A program made the position numbers and the translations under genes. DNA of 64,000 nucleotides from Rhizobium sp. AQ_MP. Lineage in GTDB: Bacteria > Pseudomonadota > Alphaproteobacteria > Rhizobiales > Rhizobiaceae. The notes under the pieces are model-generated. The model had not been told where the DNA came from and made no database searches. It was given only the letters and a program-made list of their open reading frames with translations. Shown piece after piece: positions 35,252 to 43,277 of the stretch. Each line of letters opens with the position of its first letter. The first letter of the stretch is position 1. The stretch is taken from contig NZ_JACJVI010000011.1 in NCBI RefSeq assembly GCF_014237835.1, positions 62,001 to 126,000 of the forward strand. The letters are read 5' to 3'.

Positions 35252-35989
35252 GTGAGCGAAGAAAAGAAGCAGAGTGCCCTCTGGGAAAACGTTAAGGTCA
35301 TCATCCAGGCCTTGCTCCTGGCCATGGTCATCCGGACCGTGTTCTTTCAGCCCTTCACGATTCCGTCCGGCTCCATGATGCCGACGCTCCTGGTTGGCGA
35401 CTACATCTTCGTCAACAAGTTCTCCTATGGCTATTCGAAGTATTCGCTGCCCTTCTCGCCGAATCTCTTCGAAGGCCGCATCTTCGCCAGTGAGCCCGAG
35501 CGTGGCGACATCGCCGTGTTCCGCTTCCCGCCGAACCCGAGCATCGATTACATCAAGCGCATCGTCGGCCTGCCCGGCGACCGCATTCAGGTCATCGGCG
35601 GCGTGTTGTTCATCAACGGCCAGCCGGTGCCGAAGGTGCAGGATGGCGTCTTCACTTCCGATTATCGCATGGATCCCGGCACGGACGTTCCCGTGTTCCG
35701 CGAAACGCTGGACAATGGCGTAACCTATGACACGCTGGATCAGGCCCAGGGAACCCGCGGCGACGACACGCGGGAGTTCATCGTGCCCGAGGGCCATTAT
35801 TTCGCCATGGGCGACAACCGCGACAACTCGCTCGACAGCCGCTTCGACGTCGGCTTCGTGCCCGCCGAAAACCTGATCGGCAAGGCCTCGCTGATCTTCT
35901 TCTCGCTCGGCAACGACACCTCATTCCGCGAAGTCTGGAAATGGCCGGCCAACATGCGCTGGGATCGCCTGTTCAAGGTGGTCGAATGA
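35252..35989 (+). CDS. lepB: Signal peptidase I
   Basis: 245 residues, GTG start at 35252 with AAGGA upstream. One N-terminal membrane anchor (NVKVIIQALLLAMVIRTVFF), then box B with the nucleophile S41 in IPSGSMMPTLLVGD, box D with general base K102 in IDYIKRIVGLPGD, and box E FAMGDNRDNSLDSR. It removes signal peptides of exported proteins at the outer face of the inner membrane. Its TGA overlaps the rnc ATG (ATGA), so the two are translationally coupled. Confidence 0.96.
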   Translation: MSEEKKQSALWENVKVIIQALLLAMVIRTVFFQPFTIPSGSMMPTLLVGDYIFVNKFSYGYSKYSLPFSPNLFEGRIFASEPERGDIAVFRFPPNPSIDYIKRIVGLPGDRIQVIGGVLFINGQPVPKVQDGVFTSDYRMDPGTDVPVFRETLDNGVTYDTLDQAQGTRGDDTREFIVPEGHYFAMGDNRDNSLDSRFDVGFVPAENLIGKASLIFFSLGNDTSFREVWKWPANMRWDRLFKVVE

Positions 35990-36711
35990 CGGAAAAGGGC
36001 GTGGTCAGCGAAAAGGACTGGCAGCAGCTTGAAGCTGCGATCGGCCATACATTCGCCGACCGCGACCGCCTGAAGCGGGCGCTGACCCATTCCAGTGCCC
36101 AGGTTGCGCGGGGAAGAAAGGGCGATTACGAACGGCTTGAATTTCTCGGCGACCGGGTGCTCGGCCTCTGCGTCGCCGAAATGCTGTTCACCACCTTTCG
36201 CGATGCGACCGAAGGTGAGCTTTCCGTCCGCTTCAATCAGTTGGTCAGCGCCGAAGCCTGTGCATCCGTTGCGGACGAGATGGCGCTCCATCGCTTCATC
36301 CGCACCGGCGCCGACGTGAAGAAGATTACGGCGAAGAACATGCTGAATGTTCGCGCCGACGTGGTGGAAAGCCTGATCGCGGCGATCTACATCGAAGCCG
36401 GATTGGAGGCCGCCCGCGGCTTCATCCTGAAATACTGGAAGGACCGAGCGGCCCGTGCCGACGGCGCCCGCCGGGATGCCAAGACCGAATTGCAGGAATG
36501 GACGCACGCCAGGTTTGGCGCACCGCCCACATACAAGGTTGCCGATCGCTCCGGACCGGATCATGATCCCCGCTTCACGGTGATCGTCGAAATCCCGGGC
36601 CTGAAGCCGGAGATCGGCATCGATCGTTCCAAGCGTGCCGCCGAGCAGGTGGCCGCGACCAAGATTCTCGAACGCGAAGGCGTCTGGGCCAAGGCCTCCG
36701 ACGCGAACTGA
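35986..36711 (+). CDS. rnc: Ribonuclease III
   Basis: 241 residues from ATG 35986, overlapping the lepB stop by 4 nt. It cuts double-stranded RNA, including rRNA precursors. The signature YERLEFLGDRVL (E52, D56) and the later Glu in VVESLIAAIYIEAG are intact, so catalysis is expected. The C-terminal dsRNA-binding domain is visible (DAKTELQEWTHARFG through SKRAAEQVAATKILE). Part of the lepB-rnc-era operon. Confidence 0.96.
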   Translation: MTEKGVVSEKDWQQLEAAIGHTFADRDRLKRALTHSSAQVARGRKGDYERLEFLGDRVLGLCVAEMLFTTFRDATEGELSVRFNQLVSAEACASVADEMALHRFIRTGADVKKITAKNMLNVRADVVESLIAAIYIEAGLEAARGFILKYWKDRAARADGARRDAKTELQEWTHARFGAPPTYKVADRSGPDHDPRFTVIVEIPGLKPEIGIDRSKRAAEQVAATKILEREGVWAKASDAN

Positions 36712-36720
36712 TTGGAAGAT

Positions 36721-37662
36721 ATGACCGACACCGAAACCCATGACGGTGGCGAAGCCACCGCCAACACCCCGACCCGATCCGGCTTCGTGGCCCTGATCGG
36801 CCCGACCAATGCCGGCAAGTCGACGCTGGTCAATCGCTTCGTCGGCGCCAAGGTGTCGATCGTCAGCCACAAGGTGCAGACGACCCGCGCCGTGATGCGC
36901 GGGATTGCGATCCACAACAACGCCCAGATCGTCTTCATGGACACGCCCGGCATCTTCAAGCCGCGCCGCAAGCTCGACCGTGCCATGGTCACCTCTGCCT
37001 GGGGCGGCGCCAAGGATGCCGATGTGATCCTGCTCCTGATCGACAGCGAGCGCGGCCTGCGTGGCGATGCCGAGGCGATCCTCGAGGCGTTGAAGGACGT
37101 GCCACAGCCGAAGATCCTGGTCTTGAACAAGATCGACCGGGTCAAGCACGAAGATCTGTTCAAGCTGGCACAGACCGCCAATGAAGCGGTGAAGTTCGAC
37201 CGCACCTTCATGATCTCCGCCACGACCGGCTCCGGCTGTGACGATGTCATGGATTATCTGGCGGCCGCGCTGCCGGAAGGTCCCTGGTACTATCCGGAAG
37301 ACCAGATTTCGGACCTGCCGATGCGCCAGCTCGCGGCCGAAATTACCCGCGAGAAGCTCTTCCTGCGCCTGCACCAGGAACTTCCCTATTCCTCGCATGT
37401 CGAGACCGAAAAGTGGGAAGAGCGCAAGGATGGCTCGGTGCGCATCGAGCAGGTCATCTATGTCGAGCGCGACAGCCAGAAGAAGATCGTGCTGGGCAAG
37501 AACGGCGAAGCGATCAAGTCGATCTCGACCGCATCGCGCAAGGAACTCACCGAGATCCTTGAGCAGCCGGTCCACCTTTTCCTCTTCGTCAAGGTGCGCG
37601 AGAACTGGGGCAACGACCCCGAGCGCTTCCGCGAAATGGGCCTGGAATTCCCGCGCGACTGA
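36721..37662 (+). CDS. era: GTPase Era
   Basis: 313 residues from ATG 36721. It helps 30S ribosome maturation by binding the 16S rRNA 3' end. GTPase motifs: G1 GPTNAGKS (27-34), G2 TTRAV, G3 DTPG, G4 NKID, then the KH RNA-binding domain with IVLGKNGEAIKSI near residue 255. An extra N-terminal tail of 20 residues (THDGGEATANTPTR) is usual in rhizobia. The hairpin after its stop overlaps the end of the convergent permease gene. Confidence 0.96.
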   Translation: MTDTETHDGGEATANTPTRSGFVALIGPTNAGKSTLVNRFVGAKVSIVSHKVQTTRAVMRGIAIHNNAQIVFMDTPGIFKPRRKLDRAMVTSAWGGAKDADVILLLIDSERGLRGDAEAILEALKDVPQPKILVLNKIDRVKHEDLFKLAQTANEAVKFDRTFMISATTGSGCDDVMDYLAAALPEGPWYYPEDQISDLPMRQLAAEITREKLFLRLHQELPYSSHVETEKWEERKDGSVRIEQVIYVERDSQKKIVLGKNGEAIKSISTASRKELTEILEQPVHLFLFVKVRENWGNDPERFREMGLEFPRD

Positions 37663-37673
37663 TGAAAACAGAG

Positions 37674-37694
37674 CGAAGGGCGCTCAGCCCTTCG
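37674..37694. terminator. Hairpin between era and the AbrB-type permease
   Basis: CGAAGGGC (37674-37681), 5-nt loop, GCCCTTCG (37687-37694). It includes the last codons and stop of the minus-strand permease gene, so it probably serves both directions. Confidence 0.6.
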
Positions 37695-38847
37695 TAACGT
37701 GCCTCGCGACGAAATCCGAGATCGGTGGCCCGATCAGGATGATCAGGATCAGCCGCATGGTCTGGAGCGCCATGATGAACGACATGTCCACAGGCGTGGT
37801 CGCGGCGATGATCGCGATCGAATCAAGCCCGCCCGGGCTGGTCGCAAGATAGGCGGTCAGCGGGTCGATGCCATGCAGCGACCAGAGCAGGAAGGCAAGC
37901 CCGCCGCTGAACGCCATCAACACCAGGATCGAGCCGACGATCTGGGGCAGGGCACCTGCCGCATGCCGCAGGATGCGCCGCGTGAAAGACAGGCCGATCC
38001 GCCAGCCAATCACGCAGTAGGCAAGGGCCAGCAGCCATTCGGGAAGCTGTAGCGTGATGAAGCCCGTCACGTGCAGGATCGTGGTCGCGACGAGCGGCAG
38101 CAGCATCGTGCCGGCAGGAAGCTTGAGCCGAGCGCCGACCAAGGCCGCAGCAATGGCGGCTGCAAGCGTAAGGCCAAGATCGAGCCAGTCGGTCTGCGGA
38201 AACCAGACGACGGGATGGGCCGCGCCACCTTCGATATTGAAGACGAAGGCGGCCATCAGCGAGGCCCCGGTCGCCACGAAGGCAACCCGCAGATACTGCA
38301 TGAAGGCCACGAGACGTGGATCGCCGCCATGCGCTTCCGCCATCAGCACCATGGCCGAGGCTGCCCCTGCCGATGTCCCCCAGATCGCGGTGGTGCCCGG
38401 GAGGATCCTGGCTTTCGCCATGAGAAAGCCGAGCAGACTGCTGGCAGCGATGATCGCCAGCACGATCGACAGGAAGACCGGCCAGTCGTCCGCGACCGTT
38501 GTCAGCGTGCCGAGATCGATCGAGCGGGCAATGATACAGCCGATCAGGGAATGGGCGAAGATGTATGGGGTGCGATGAACCGAAAGCCGCGCGCCATTCG
38601 TTGCAACCAGGATCGCCGCGACCATGGGCCCGAGCAGAAGGGCGCCAGGAATATGCGCGAAGAACAGCACGCATGAGACCGACAAGGACAAGACCAGGAG
38701 AATAAGCCAGCGAAGCGCCAGCGGCAGCGCAGTCAGAAGGCCCGGCAAAGGCGGGGGATCGATCGCTACCGCTTTCGACACACTCGGCCCTGCAAGCCCC
38801 TCGGGGTCGGGCTGCGGCAGGTGCTCGGGCTCTTTGCGGGATGGCAT
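37684..38847 (-). CDS. AbrB-family (AmoA-like) membrane permease
   Basis: 387 residues if started at ATG 38847, which has GGAG six bases upstream (ATG 38850 is adjacent; the frame is open to 38907). About ten hydrophobic segments, two repeats of the AbrB duplication: GALLLGPMVAAILVATNGA...IGCIIARSID and GTMLLPLVATTILHVTGF...VIGWRIGLSF, and ATSPGGLDSIAIIAA. The Pfam AbrB/ammonia-monooxygenase-like family is of unknown substrate; members occur beside regulators of aromatic acids or glyoxylate. Divergent TetR suggests substrate-induced efflux or uptake. Confidence 0.82.
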   Translation of the reverse strand: MPSRKEPEHLPQPDPEGLAGPSVSKAVAIDPPPLPGLLTALPLALRWLILLVLSLSVSCVLFFAHIPGALLLGPMVAAILVATNGARLSVHRTPYIFAHSLIGCIIARSIDLGTLTTVADDWPVFLSIVLAIIAASSLLGFLMAKARILPGTTAIWGTSAGAASAMVLMAEAHGGDPRLVAFMQYLRVAFVATGASLMAAFVFNIEGGAAHPVVWFPQTDWLDLGLTLAAAIAAALVGARLKLPAGTMLLPLVATTILHVTGFITLQLPEWLLALAYCVIGWRIGLSFTRRILRHAAGALPQIVGSILVLMAFSGGLAFLLWSLHGIDPLTAYLATSPGGLDSIAIIAATTPVDMSFIMALQTMRLILIILIGPPISDFVARHVTKG

Positions 38848-38903
38848 CATCGTCTCCATCTTTTGTCTGAAAGCTGATTCCGGGAAAGGGCTGGACGAAA
38901 CTG

Positions 38904-38923
38904 TCATTTCATCGAATAAATGA
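38904..38923. promoter_or_regulatory. Short inverted repeat between permease and TetR genes
   Basis: TCATTT (38904-38909) and AAATGA (38918-38923) with 8-bp spacer, 15 bp before the TetR start and 56 bp before the permease start. Candidate TetR operator; short, so chance is possible. Confidence 0.35.
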
Positions 38924-38938
38924 GGCGTAACTCACAAA

Positions 38939-39598
38939 ATGAGATTTACGAGAATGGCCTCGGAAAAATCAAGTTCGGCAATCACGGTGCCAGCCCAGCA
39001 GGCGGCGCCCCCAACGGCCAAGGAACCCAAGCGCAAGCGCGGCATAGCCCGAGTGGCGAAACTTCTCGATGCCGGTGCGTCGGTATTTGCCGAGCAGGGC
39101 TACAAGGCCGCAACCATGACCGAGATTGCCGCGCGCGCCGGTGCGCCGATCGGATCACTCTACCAGTTCTTTCCCAACAAGGATGTGCTGGCAGACGCAC
39201 TCGTCGCCCGCTACGCCGAACATGTCGAGGCCGCACTCGATCGAATCAGGGCCCAGGTTTCCGATCTCGACGGCATACAACTGGCTGACAGACTACTTGA
39301 TGTCCTCGTCGCCCACGCCGCCGAGCGCAGCCTGGCTCTCAGCCTGCTTGATGCGCGCTGGGAGCAGCCCGGTGTCCGTCCCGGCGTGTTGCGTGAAAGC
39401 CTGCGCCGACGTGTCGCCGACATCCTCATGCTCTGGCGCCCCGGACTTGTCGAGGAGCAGGCGCAGGTCATGTCGGTGGTGCTCTTCCAGGCAATGAAGT
39501 CCCTCGTGCAGCTGCATGAAGAGAAACGTTATCCCGGCAAGGCCGAGGCGATCGCCCATTGGCGCGGCTGGGTGCAGCGCTACCTCACCGAAATCTGA
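38939..39598 (+). CDS. TetR/AcrR family transcriptional regulator
   Basis: 219 residues from ATG 38939 (ATG 38954 also possible). The HTH reads IARVAKLLDAGASVFAEQGY then ATMTEIAARAGAPIGSLYQF and FPNKDVLADAL, a standard TetR DNA-binding domain at about residues 32-85. The C-terminal ligand domain is all helical. Divergent from the AbrB-type permease, so likely its repressor. Era and recO, often neighbours in Proteobacteria, are here split by this pair. Confidence 0.9.
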   Translation: MRFTRMASEKSSSAITVPAQQAAPPTAKEPKRKRGIARVAKLLDAGASVFAEQGYKAATMTEIAARAGAPIGSLYQFFPNKDVLADALVARYAEHVEAALDRIRAQVSDLDGIQLADRLLDVLVAHAAERSLALSLLDARWEQPGVRPGVLRESLRRRVADILMLWRPGLVEEQAQVMSVVLFQAMKSLVQLHEEKRYPGKAEAIAHWRGWVQRYLTEI

Positions 39599-39651
39599 GC
39601 CGGACGCGGAAACTCCTGTTCCTCCCAGCGCCTCTGCGATAAAACCCGATC

Positions 39652-40425
39652 ATGCAATGGACGGACGAGGCGATCCTTCTCGGGGTGCGGCGGCATGGCG
39701 AATCGAGCGTCATTGCCGAGATGATGACGCGCAGCCGAGGCCGCCATCTGGGCATGGTCCGCTCCGGTCGCTCCCGCACCATGCAGCCGGTTCTGCAGCC
39801 GGGAAACCGGCTCGAAGTCACATGGCGTGCGCGCCTCGACGAACATCTTGGTGAGTACCGGATCGAGCCGCTGGTCCTGCGGGCAGGGCGCCTGATGGAA
39901 AGTGCGACCGCCGTCTACGGCGTCCAGGCACTGGCAGCCCTGCTGCGACTGCTTCCCGAGCGCGATCCGCATCCGCATCTTTTTGAAGCACTCGATGTGA
40001 TCCTCGATCATCTAGAGGAGCCGGCAACCGCCGGCGAACTCTTTGTCCGCTTCGAGCTTGCGCTGCTCAACGATCTCGGTTTCGGACTGGACCTCGAGGA
40101 ATGCGCAGCGACCGGGACGCGCCATGATCTCGCTTACGTCTCGCCGAAGTCGGGCCGGGCCGTCAGCCGGGAGGCGGGCGCGCCCTGGGCGGACAAGATG
40201 CTCGCGCTGCCGGATTTCCTGACACCGGGCACCAACCGGGCGGCCGATCCGGAGAGTCTTGCCGACGCCTTCAGGCTGACGGCCTATTTTCTTGATCGGC
40301 ATGTCTACGTGCCGCGGGGGCTTGAAGCCGGCGCGGCACGCGAAGGTTTTTGTCAGGCAGCGTTGAAGACCTTGCGCTCGGCGGATGCCACCGGCGCATT
40401 GGCAGCACCAAAGAACACGGCCTGA
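39652..40425 (+). CDS. recO: DNA repair protein RecO
   Basis: 257 residues. It works with RecR and RecF to load RecA at single-strand gaps. N-terminal OB fold: [20 protein letters not shown] and [20 protein letters not shown], then the helical domain with [20 protein letters not shown] and [21 protein letters not shown]. Only one of the zinc Cys positions is evident, as in other alphaproteobacterial RecO. Its last 24 codons overlap the 3' end of a minus-strand small gene by 73 bp. Confidence 0.94.
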   Translation: MQWTDEAILLGVRRHGESSVIAEMMTRSRGRHLGMVRSGRSRTMQPVLQPGNRLEVTWRARLDEHLGEYRIEPLVLRAGRLMESATAVYGVQALAALLRLLPERDPHPHLFEALDVILDHLEEPATAGELFVRFELALLNDLGFGLDLEECAATGTRHDLAYVSPKSGRAVSREAGAPWADKMLALPDFLTPGTNRAADPESLADAFRLTAYFLDRHVYVPRGLEAGAAREGFCQAALKTLRSADATGALAAPKNTA

Positions 40426-40607
40426 TCTTCCGGTGCGGATTTCGCCATGTGCTGGTGAATGGCCGTCTGCAATTCGCTGACGCTGCGATAGACACCGCCG
40501 TCGAGATCGATGACCGGATACTTGACGGCGATGAACTTGACCCTGTCACCATCGGGTATGGTGATGCCAACCGGAACCCCGGCATATTCGATGACTTGCT
40601 TCTTCAT
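40353..40607 (-). CDS. Conserved-looking small hypothetical protein, 84 residues
   Basis: From ATG 40607, with GGGGA eight bases upstream. Not recognised. The sequence begins [20 protein letters not shown] and reads as a compact beta/alpha protein: [30 protein letters not shown], ending [14 protein letters not shown]. No signal peptide or membrane segment. Its C-terminal 24 codons overlap recO tail to tail. A possible promoter and a 30-codon ORF lie upstream on the same strand, so it may be the second gene of a short transcript. Confidence 0.65.
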   Translation of the reverse strand: MKKQVIEYAGVPVGITIPDGDRVKFIAVKYPVIDLDGGVYRSVSELQTAIHQHMAKSAPEDQAVFFGAANAPVASAERKVFNAA

Positions 40608-40685
40608 AACGAATGTCCCCGCTCGTGCACTGCATGCACGGCGCTGTTTCAATAGTCGTTTGTGGTAATCAGTCGTTGCGCTGCG

Positions 40686-40778
40686 TCACATTCGACAGGA
40701 GCAGGCGTAATGGCGTTTCGCCATCACGAGGCGCGGGGTCTGCCAGGATCGGATGGCATCAAGAAATACAACTTGCAT
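40686..40778 (-). CDS. Short ORF (30 codons) with strong ribosome site, possible leader peptide
   Basis: ATG 40778 is preceded by AAGGAGG with 8-base spacing, the best ribosome site in the area. The peptide starts MQVVFLDAIRSWQTPRL and ends HYACSCRM; two cysteines close to the end. It lies 78 bases before the 84-residue gene on the same strand and about 75 bases after a predicted transcription start. It might be a small protein or an upstream ORF controlling the next gene. No homologue known to me. Confidence 0.4.
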   Translation of the reverse strand: MQVVFLDAIRSWQTPRLVMAKRHYACSCRM

Positions 40779-40860
40779 CTCGCTGACCTCCTTCTTTGGC
40801 TGCGGCCTTCGCTTCGAAGACCAGACATGGTTCGTCGTCAGTGTTCGAACCAGCACGCAC

Positions 40861-40889
40861 AAGGTAGGTGCTGGGTCGGAATCCGTCAA
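40861..40889 (-). promoter_or_regulatory. Probable sigma-70 type promoter and structured leader
   Basis: On the minus strand TTGACG (40889-40884), exactly 17 bp, then TACCTT (40866-40861). Downstream, the leader can form hairpins GGTTCG/CGAACC (40851-40829) and GGTCTTCG/CGAAGGCC (40822-40804, 3-nt loop) before the short ORF. Confidence 0.5.
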
Positions 40890-41005
40890 CGGGCGGATCA
40901 AGAAAAATAAAATAATTTTCTGTGACAGTCCGCGCTAGGCGAAAACACAGGAATTTTGATCCGGCATGGGAGAAATGCCGAAATATGATCTCACTTTGGG
41001 CAAAA

Positions 41006-42226
41006 TTACGCCATGCCGATGGCCGGCCGTTCGACAGCCTGTTCACGGATCGGCCAATGCACCACGGCCGCGAAGATCCCGAGCGCCACACCCAGCCACC
41101 AGACCTGGTCATAGGTGCCGAAATGGTCGTAGAGATAGCCGCCCATCCACACGCCGAGGAAGGAGCCGATCTGGTGGGACAGGAATACGAGCCCGCCCAG
41201 GAGGCCGAGATGGCGCGTGCCGAACATGATCGCGACGAGCCCGTTGGTCGGCGGCACGGTTGATAGCCAGAGCAGGCCCATGACGGCTGCAAAGATCACG
41301 ACCGAAGCCGGCGTCTGCGGCAGCAGCAGGAAGAGCGTCACCGTGATCGAACGTCCAATATAGATGAAGGCGAGGAAATAGGGCTTCGAATAGCGCTGCC
41401 CGATCCAGCCGGCGGCCAGCGAGCCTATGATGTTGAAGAAGCCGATCAGCGCCATGGCAATCACGGCGTAACGTGCCTCAATGCCGATATCGCCGAGATA
41501 GGCCGGGAAATGCGCGGTGATGAAGGCCACCTGGAAGCCGCAGACGAAGAAGCCTGTCGTCAGCAAAAGATAGCTCTTGTGCGCAAACGCCTCCTTGAGC
41601 GCTTCGGCGATCGTCTGCTGGTACTGGCTGCCGGATTGCGAGCCCGACTGCGCATTGCCGCGCAGGGGAAAGGCAAGCAACGGCACGACCAGCATCATGA
41701 CAGCAATGATGACGAGGCTGTCCGACCAGCCGAAGGCCGAGATGAAACCCTGGCTGAGCGGCGCAAACAGGAACATGCCGGCCGAACCGGCTGCCGTCCC
41801 GATGCCGAACGCCATCGACCGCTGCTCGGGCGTCACATTGCGCGCAAAGGCCGAGAGGATGACGCTGAACGAGCCGGCACCGATCGCAAGGCCGATCAGC
41901 ACGCCACCACCCATATGCAGCCAGATCGGTGCTGTGGCATTTGCCATCATCACGAGGCCTGCCGCATAGAGCACGCCCGAGGCGGCGAGCACGCGGCCCG
42001 TGCCATATTTGTCGGCCAGCGCCCCGAAGAAGGGCTGGCTCAAGCCCCAGAACAGGTTCTGGAAGGCCATGGCAAGCCCGAATGTCGAACGATCCCAGCC
42101 CCGATCGGCAAGCATCGGCAACTGGAAGAAGCCCATCGCCGACCGTGGTCCGAAAGTCATCACGGCGATCAGCGATCCCGCGACAATGATGAGCCAGGGC
42201 ATGGCGGGACGGGCTGTGGTGGTCAT
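41006..42226 (-). CDS. Major facilitator superfamily transporter (MCT/OFA-like)
   Basis: 406 residues from ATG 42226, with GAGGAG eight bases upstream. Twelve hydrophobic segments in two halves with a cytoplasmic loop after the sixth (NAQSGSQSGSQYQQT, a small SGSQ repeat). MFS motif A is in the 2-3 loop: GALADKYGTGRVL. The text FGPRSAMGFFQLPMLADRGW and the overall pattern resemble the monocarboxylate/oxalate-formate type. Proton-coupled uptake or exchange of an organic anion is likely. The upstream 350 bp contains palindromic repeats. Confidence 0.9.
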   Translation of the reverse strand: MTTTARPAMPWLIIVAGSLIAVMTFGPRSAMGFFQLPMLADRGWDRSTFGLAMAFQNLFWGLSQPFFGALADKYGTGRVLAASGVLYAAGLVMMANATAPIWLHMGGGVLIGLAIGAGSFSVILSAFARNVTPEQRSMAFGIGTAAGSAGMFLFAPLSQGFISAFGWSDSLVIIAVMMLVVPLLAFPLRGNAQSGSQSGSQYQQTIAEALKEAFAHKSYLLLTTGFFVCGFQVAFITAHFPAYLGDIGIEARYAVIAMALIGFFNIIGSLAAGWIGQRYSKPYFLAFIYIGRSITVTLFLLLPQTPASVVIFAAVMGLLWLSTVPPTNGLVAIMFGTRHLGLLGGLVFLSHQIGSFLGVWMGGYLYDHFGTYDQVWWLGVALGIFAAVVHWPIREQAVERPAIGMA

Positions 42227-42350
42227 CGGGGATTCTCCTCTGTCAACAGCACATTAGTGCAGTCGATCGATGAGCAGAAACGCCTTTTGATGAACTGGCC
42301 ATCAGGGGATTTGATGAATGTCAGATGGGTGGCGGACGTGGGGGGCTCGA

Positions 42351-42393
42351 TCCTTCGAGGCCCCTGCTGCGCAGGGGCACCTCAGGATGAGGG
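42351..42393 (+). repeat. Palindromic intergenic repeat, copy A
   Basis: TCCTTCGAGG, inner hairpin CCCCTGC-TGC-GCAGGGG, CACCTCAGGATGAGGG. The outer ends also pair (ATCCT/AGGAT, CGAGG/CCTC). REP-like unit seen five times in 0.9 kb. Confidence 0.88.
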
Positions 42394-42439
42394 GGCTGCG
42401 GAGCAGGATCTCGGAGGCTCGGTCACCGGCGTGACTGGA

Positions 42440-42483
42440 TCCTTCGAGGCCCTTGCTTTCGCAAGGACACCTCAGGATGAGGG
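42440..42483 (+). repeat. Palindromic intergenic repeat, copy B
   Basis: Same outer sequence as copy A with inner hairpin CCTTGC-TTTC-GCAAGG. Forms a face-to-face pair with copy C about 100 bp on. Confidence 0.9.
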
Positions 42484-42577
42484 GTGCAGTGCTGGCCGGT
42501 GCCATACAGTTCCCAGCAGCCGGCCTCACTGTCGCATCGACTACGCTGCCATCTTCTGAAAGCTGGGCGGCAAACGA

Positions 42578-42966
42578 TCAGCCCTCATCCTGAGGTGGGA
42601 GCCAAGCGACCCTCGAAGGACGAGGGCGGGTGGGGGCACCCGCCAACCGCTTGACCGGACCCCGGCGCGACAAGTCCGGAAGGATTTCATAGGCATAGGC
42701 GATCAGCGCTTCCTTCTTCTGCCTGTTCCATCCCTTGATTTGTCGCTCGCGTGCGATGGCGTCGAGGATGCGGTCGTAGCTTTCCGTGAAGACCAGTTCC
42801 ACGGGTCGGCGTCTGGAAGTGTAGCCGTCAAGGTGCCAGCGTTATGCTCCCAGAGCCGCGCCTCAATGTTCTGCTTCGTCAGTCCCGTGTAATAGGAGCC
42901 ATCGCTGCAGCGAAGGATGTAGACGGTGACCTCTATAGGAGTGACCTCCAAAAACACCGGCTTCAT
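42578..42966 (-). pseudogene. GIY-YIG nuclease-like gene (YhbQ type), frameshifted
   Basis: The N-terminal half, from ATG 42966, reads VTVYILRCSDGSYYTGLTKQ followed by NIEARLWEHNAGTL (GIY-YIG core). The frame then shifts near 42826-42833, where one base appears missing; continuing one frame over gives DGYTSRRPVELVFTESY, IARERQIKGWNRQKKEALIA and LPDLSRRG, exactly the rest of a YhbQ-like protein. The stop, reached at 42578, lies inside palindromic repeat copy C, so the last 14 residues come from the repeat. Either a true pseudogene or a one-base sequencing error in ACCTTGACGG. Confidence 0.82.
42582..42620 (-). repeat. Palindromic intergenic repeat, copy C (inverted)
   Basis: Reverse orientation: CCCTCATCCTGAGG ... 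CCTCGAAGGA. With flanks (42572-42633) it is a 62-bp match, two differences, to copy E region 43198-43259. It encodes the C-terminal codons of the GIY-YIG pseudogene. Confidence 0.9.
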
Positions 42967-43068
42967 GGTCGCGCGACTTTGCCTTCTGTACAACTCCGCA
43001 ATCTATGGGGTTCTTCCATAGTCCGATGTCTTTATGTGCGAGTTCATTGCAAGGCGGTAGCTGCCGGA

Positions 43069-43112
43069 TCCTTCGAGGCCCTTGCTGACGCAAGGGCACC
43101 TCAGGATGAGGG
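43069..43112 (+). repeat. Palindromic intergenic repeat, copy D
   Basis: TCCTTCGAGG, CCTTGC-TGAC-GCAAGG, CACCTCAGGATGAGGGG. Pairs with copy E about 96 bp downstream in the same layout as copies B and C. Confidence 0.9.
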
Positions 43113-43207
43113 GCGCAGATGTACGCAGGTCAAAGGCTGTGAGAAGCTCGGCTCCGTTGACCTGCCGTTTGCGTCGAGATTGATGGAACCAGCTTGTAAA
43201 CGATCAG

Positions 43208-43246
43208 CCCTCATCCTGAGGTGGGAGCGCAGCGACCCTCGAAGGA
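43208..43246 (-). repeat. Palindromic intergenic repeat, copy E (inverted)
   Basis: CCCTCATCCTGAGG ... CCTCGAAGGA, 626 bp from copy C and matching it over 62 bp including flanks. It ends about 20 bp from the MOSC gene stop. Confidence 0.9.
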
Positions 43247-43277
43247 CGAGGGCGGGTGGCAATCGTCTTGATCAATC

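Noticed and set aside
40753..40938. Plus-strand 61-codon frame opposite the small transcription unit
   Set aside because: No ribosome site, ends in AT-rich spacer; the minus strand has the promoter-like and ribosome-site signals.
42304..43260. CRISPR array
   Set aside because: The repeats are palindromic, in both orientations, and unevenly spaced; no cas genes are present. They are REP-like units.
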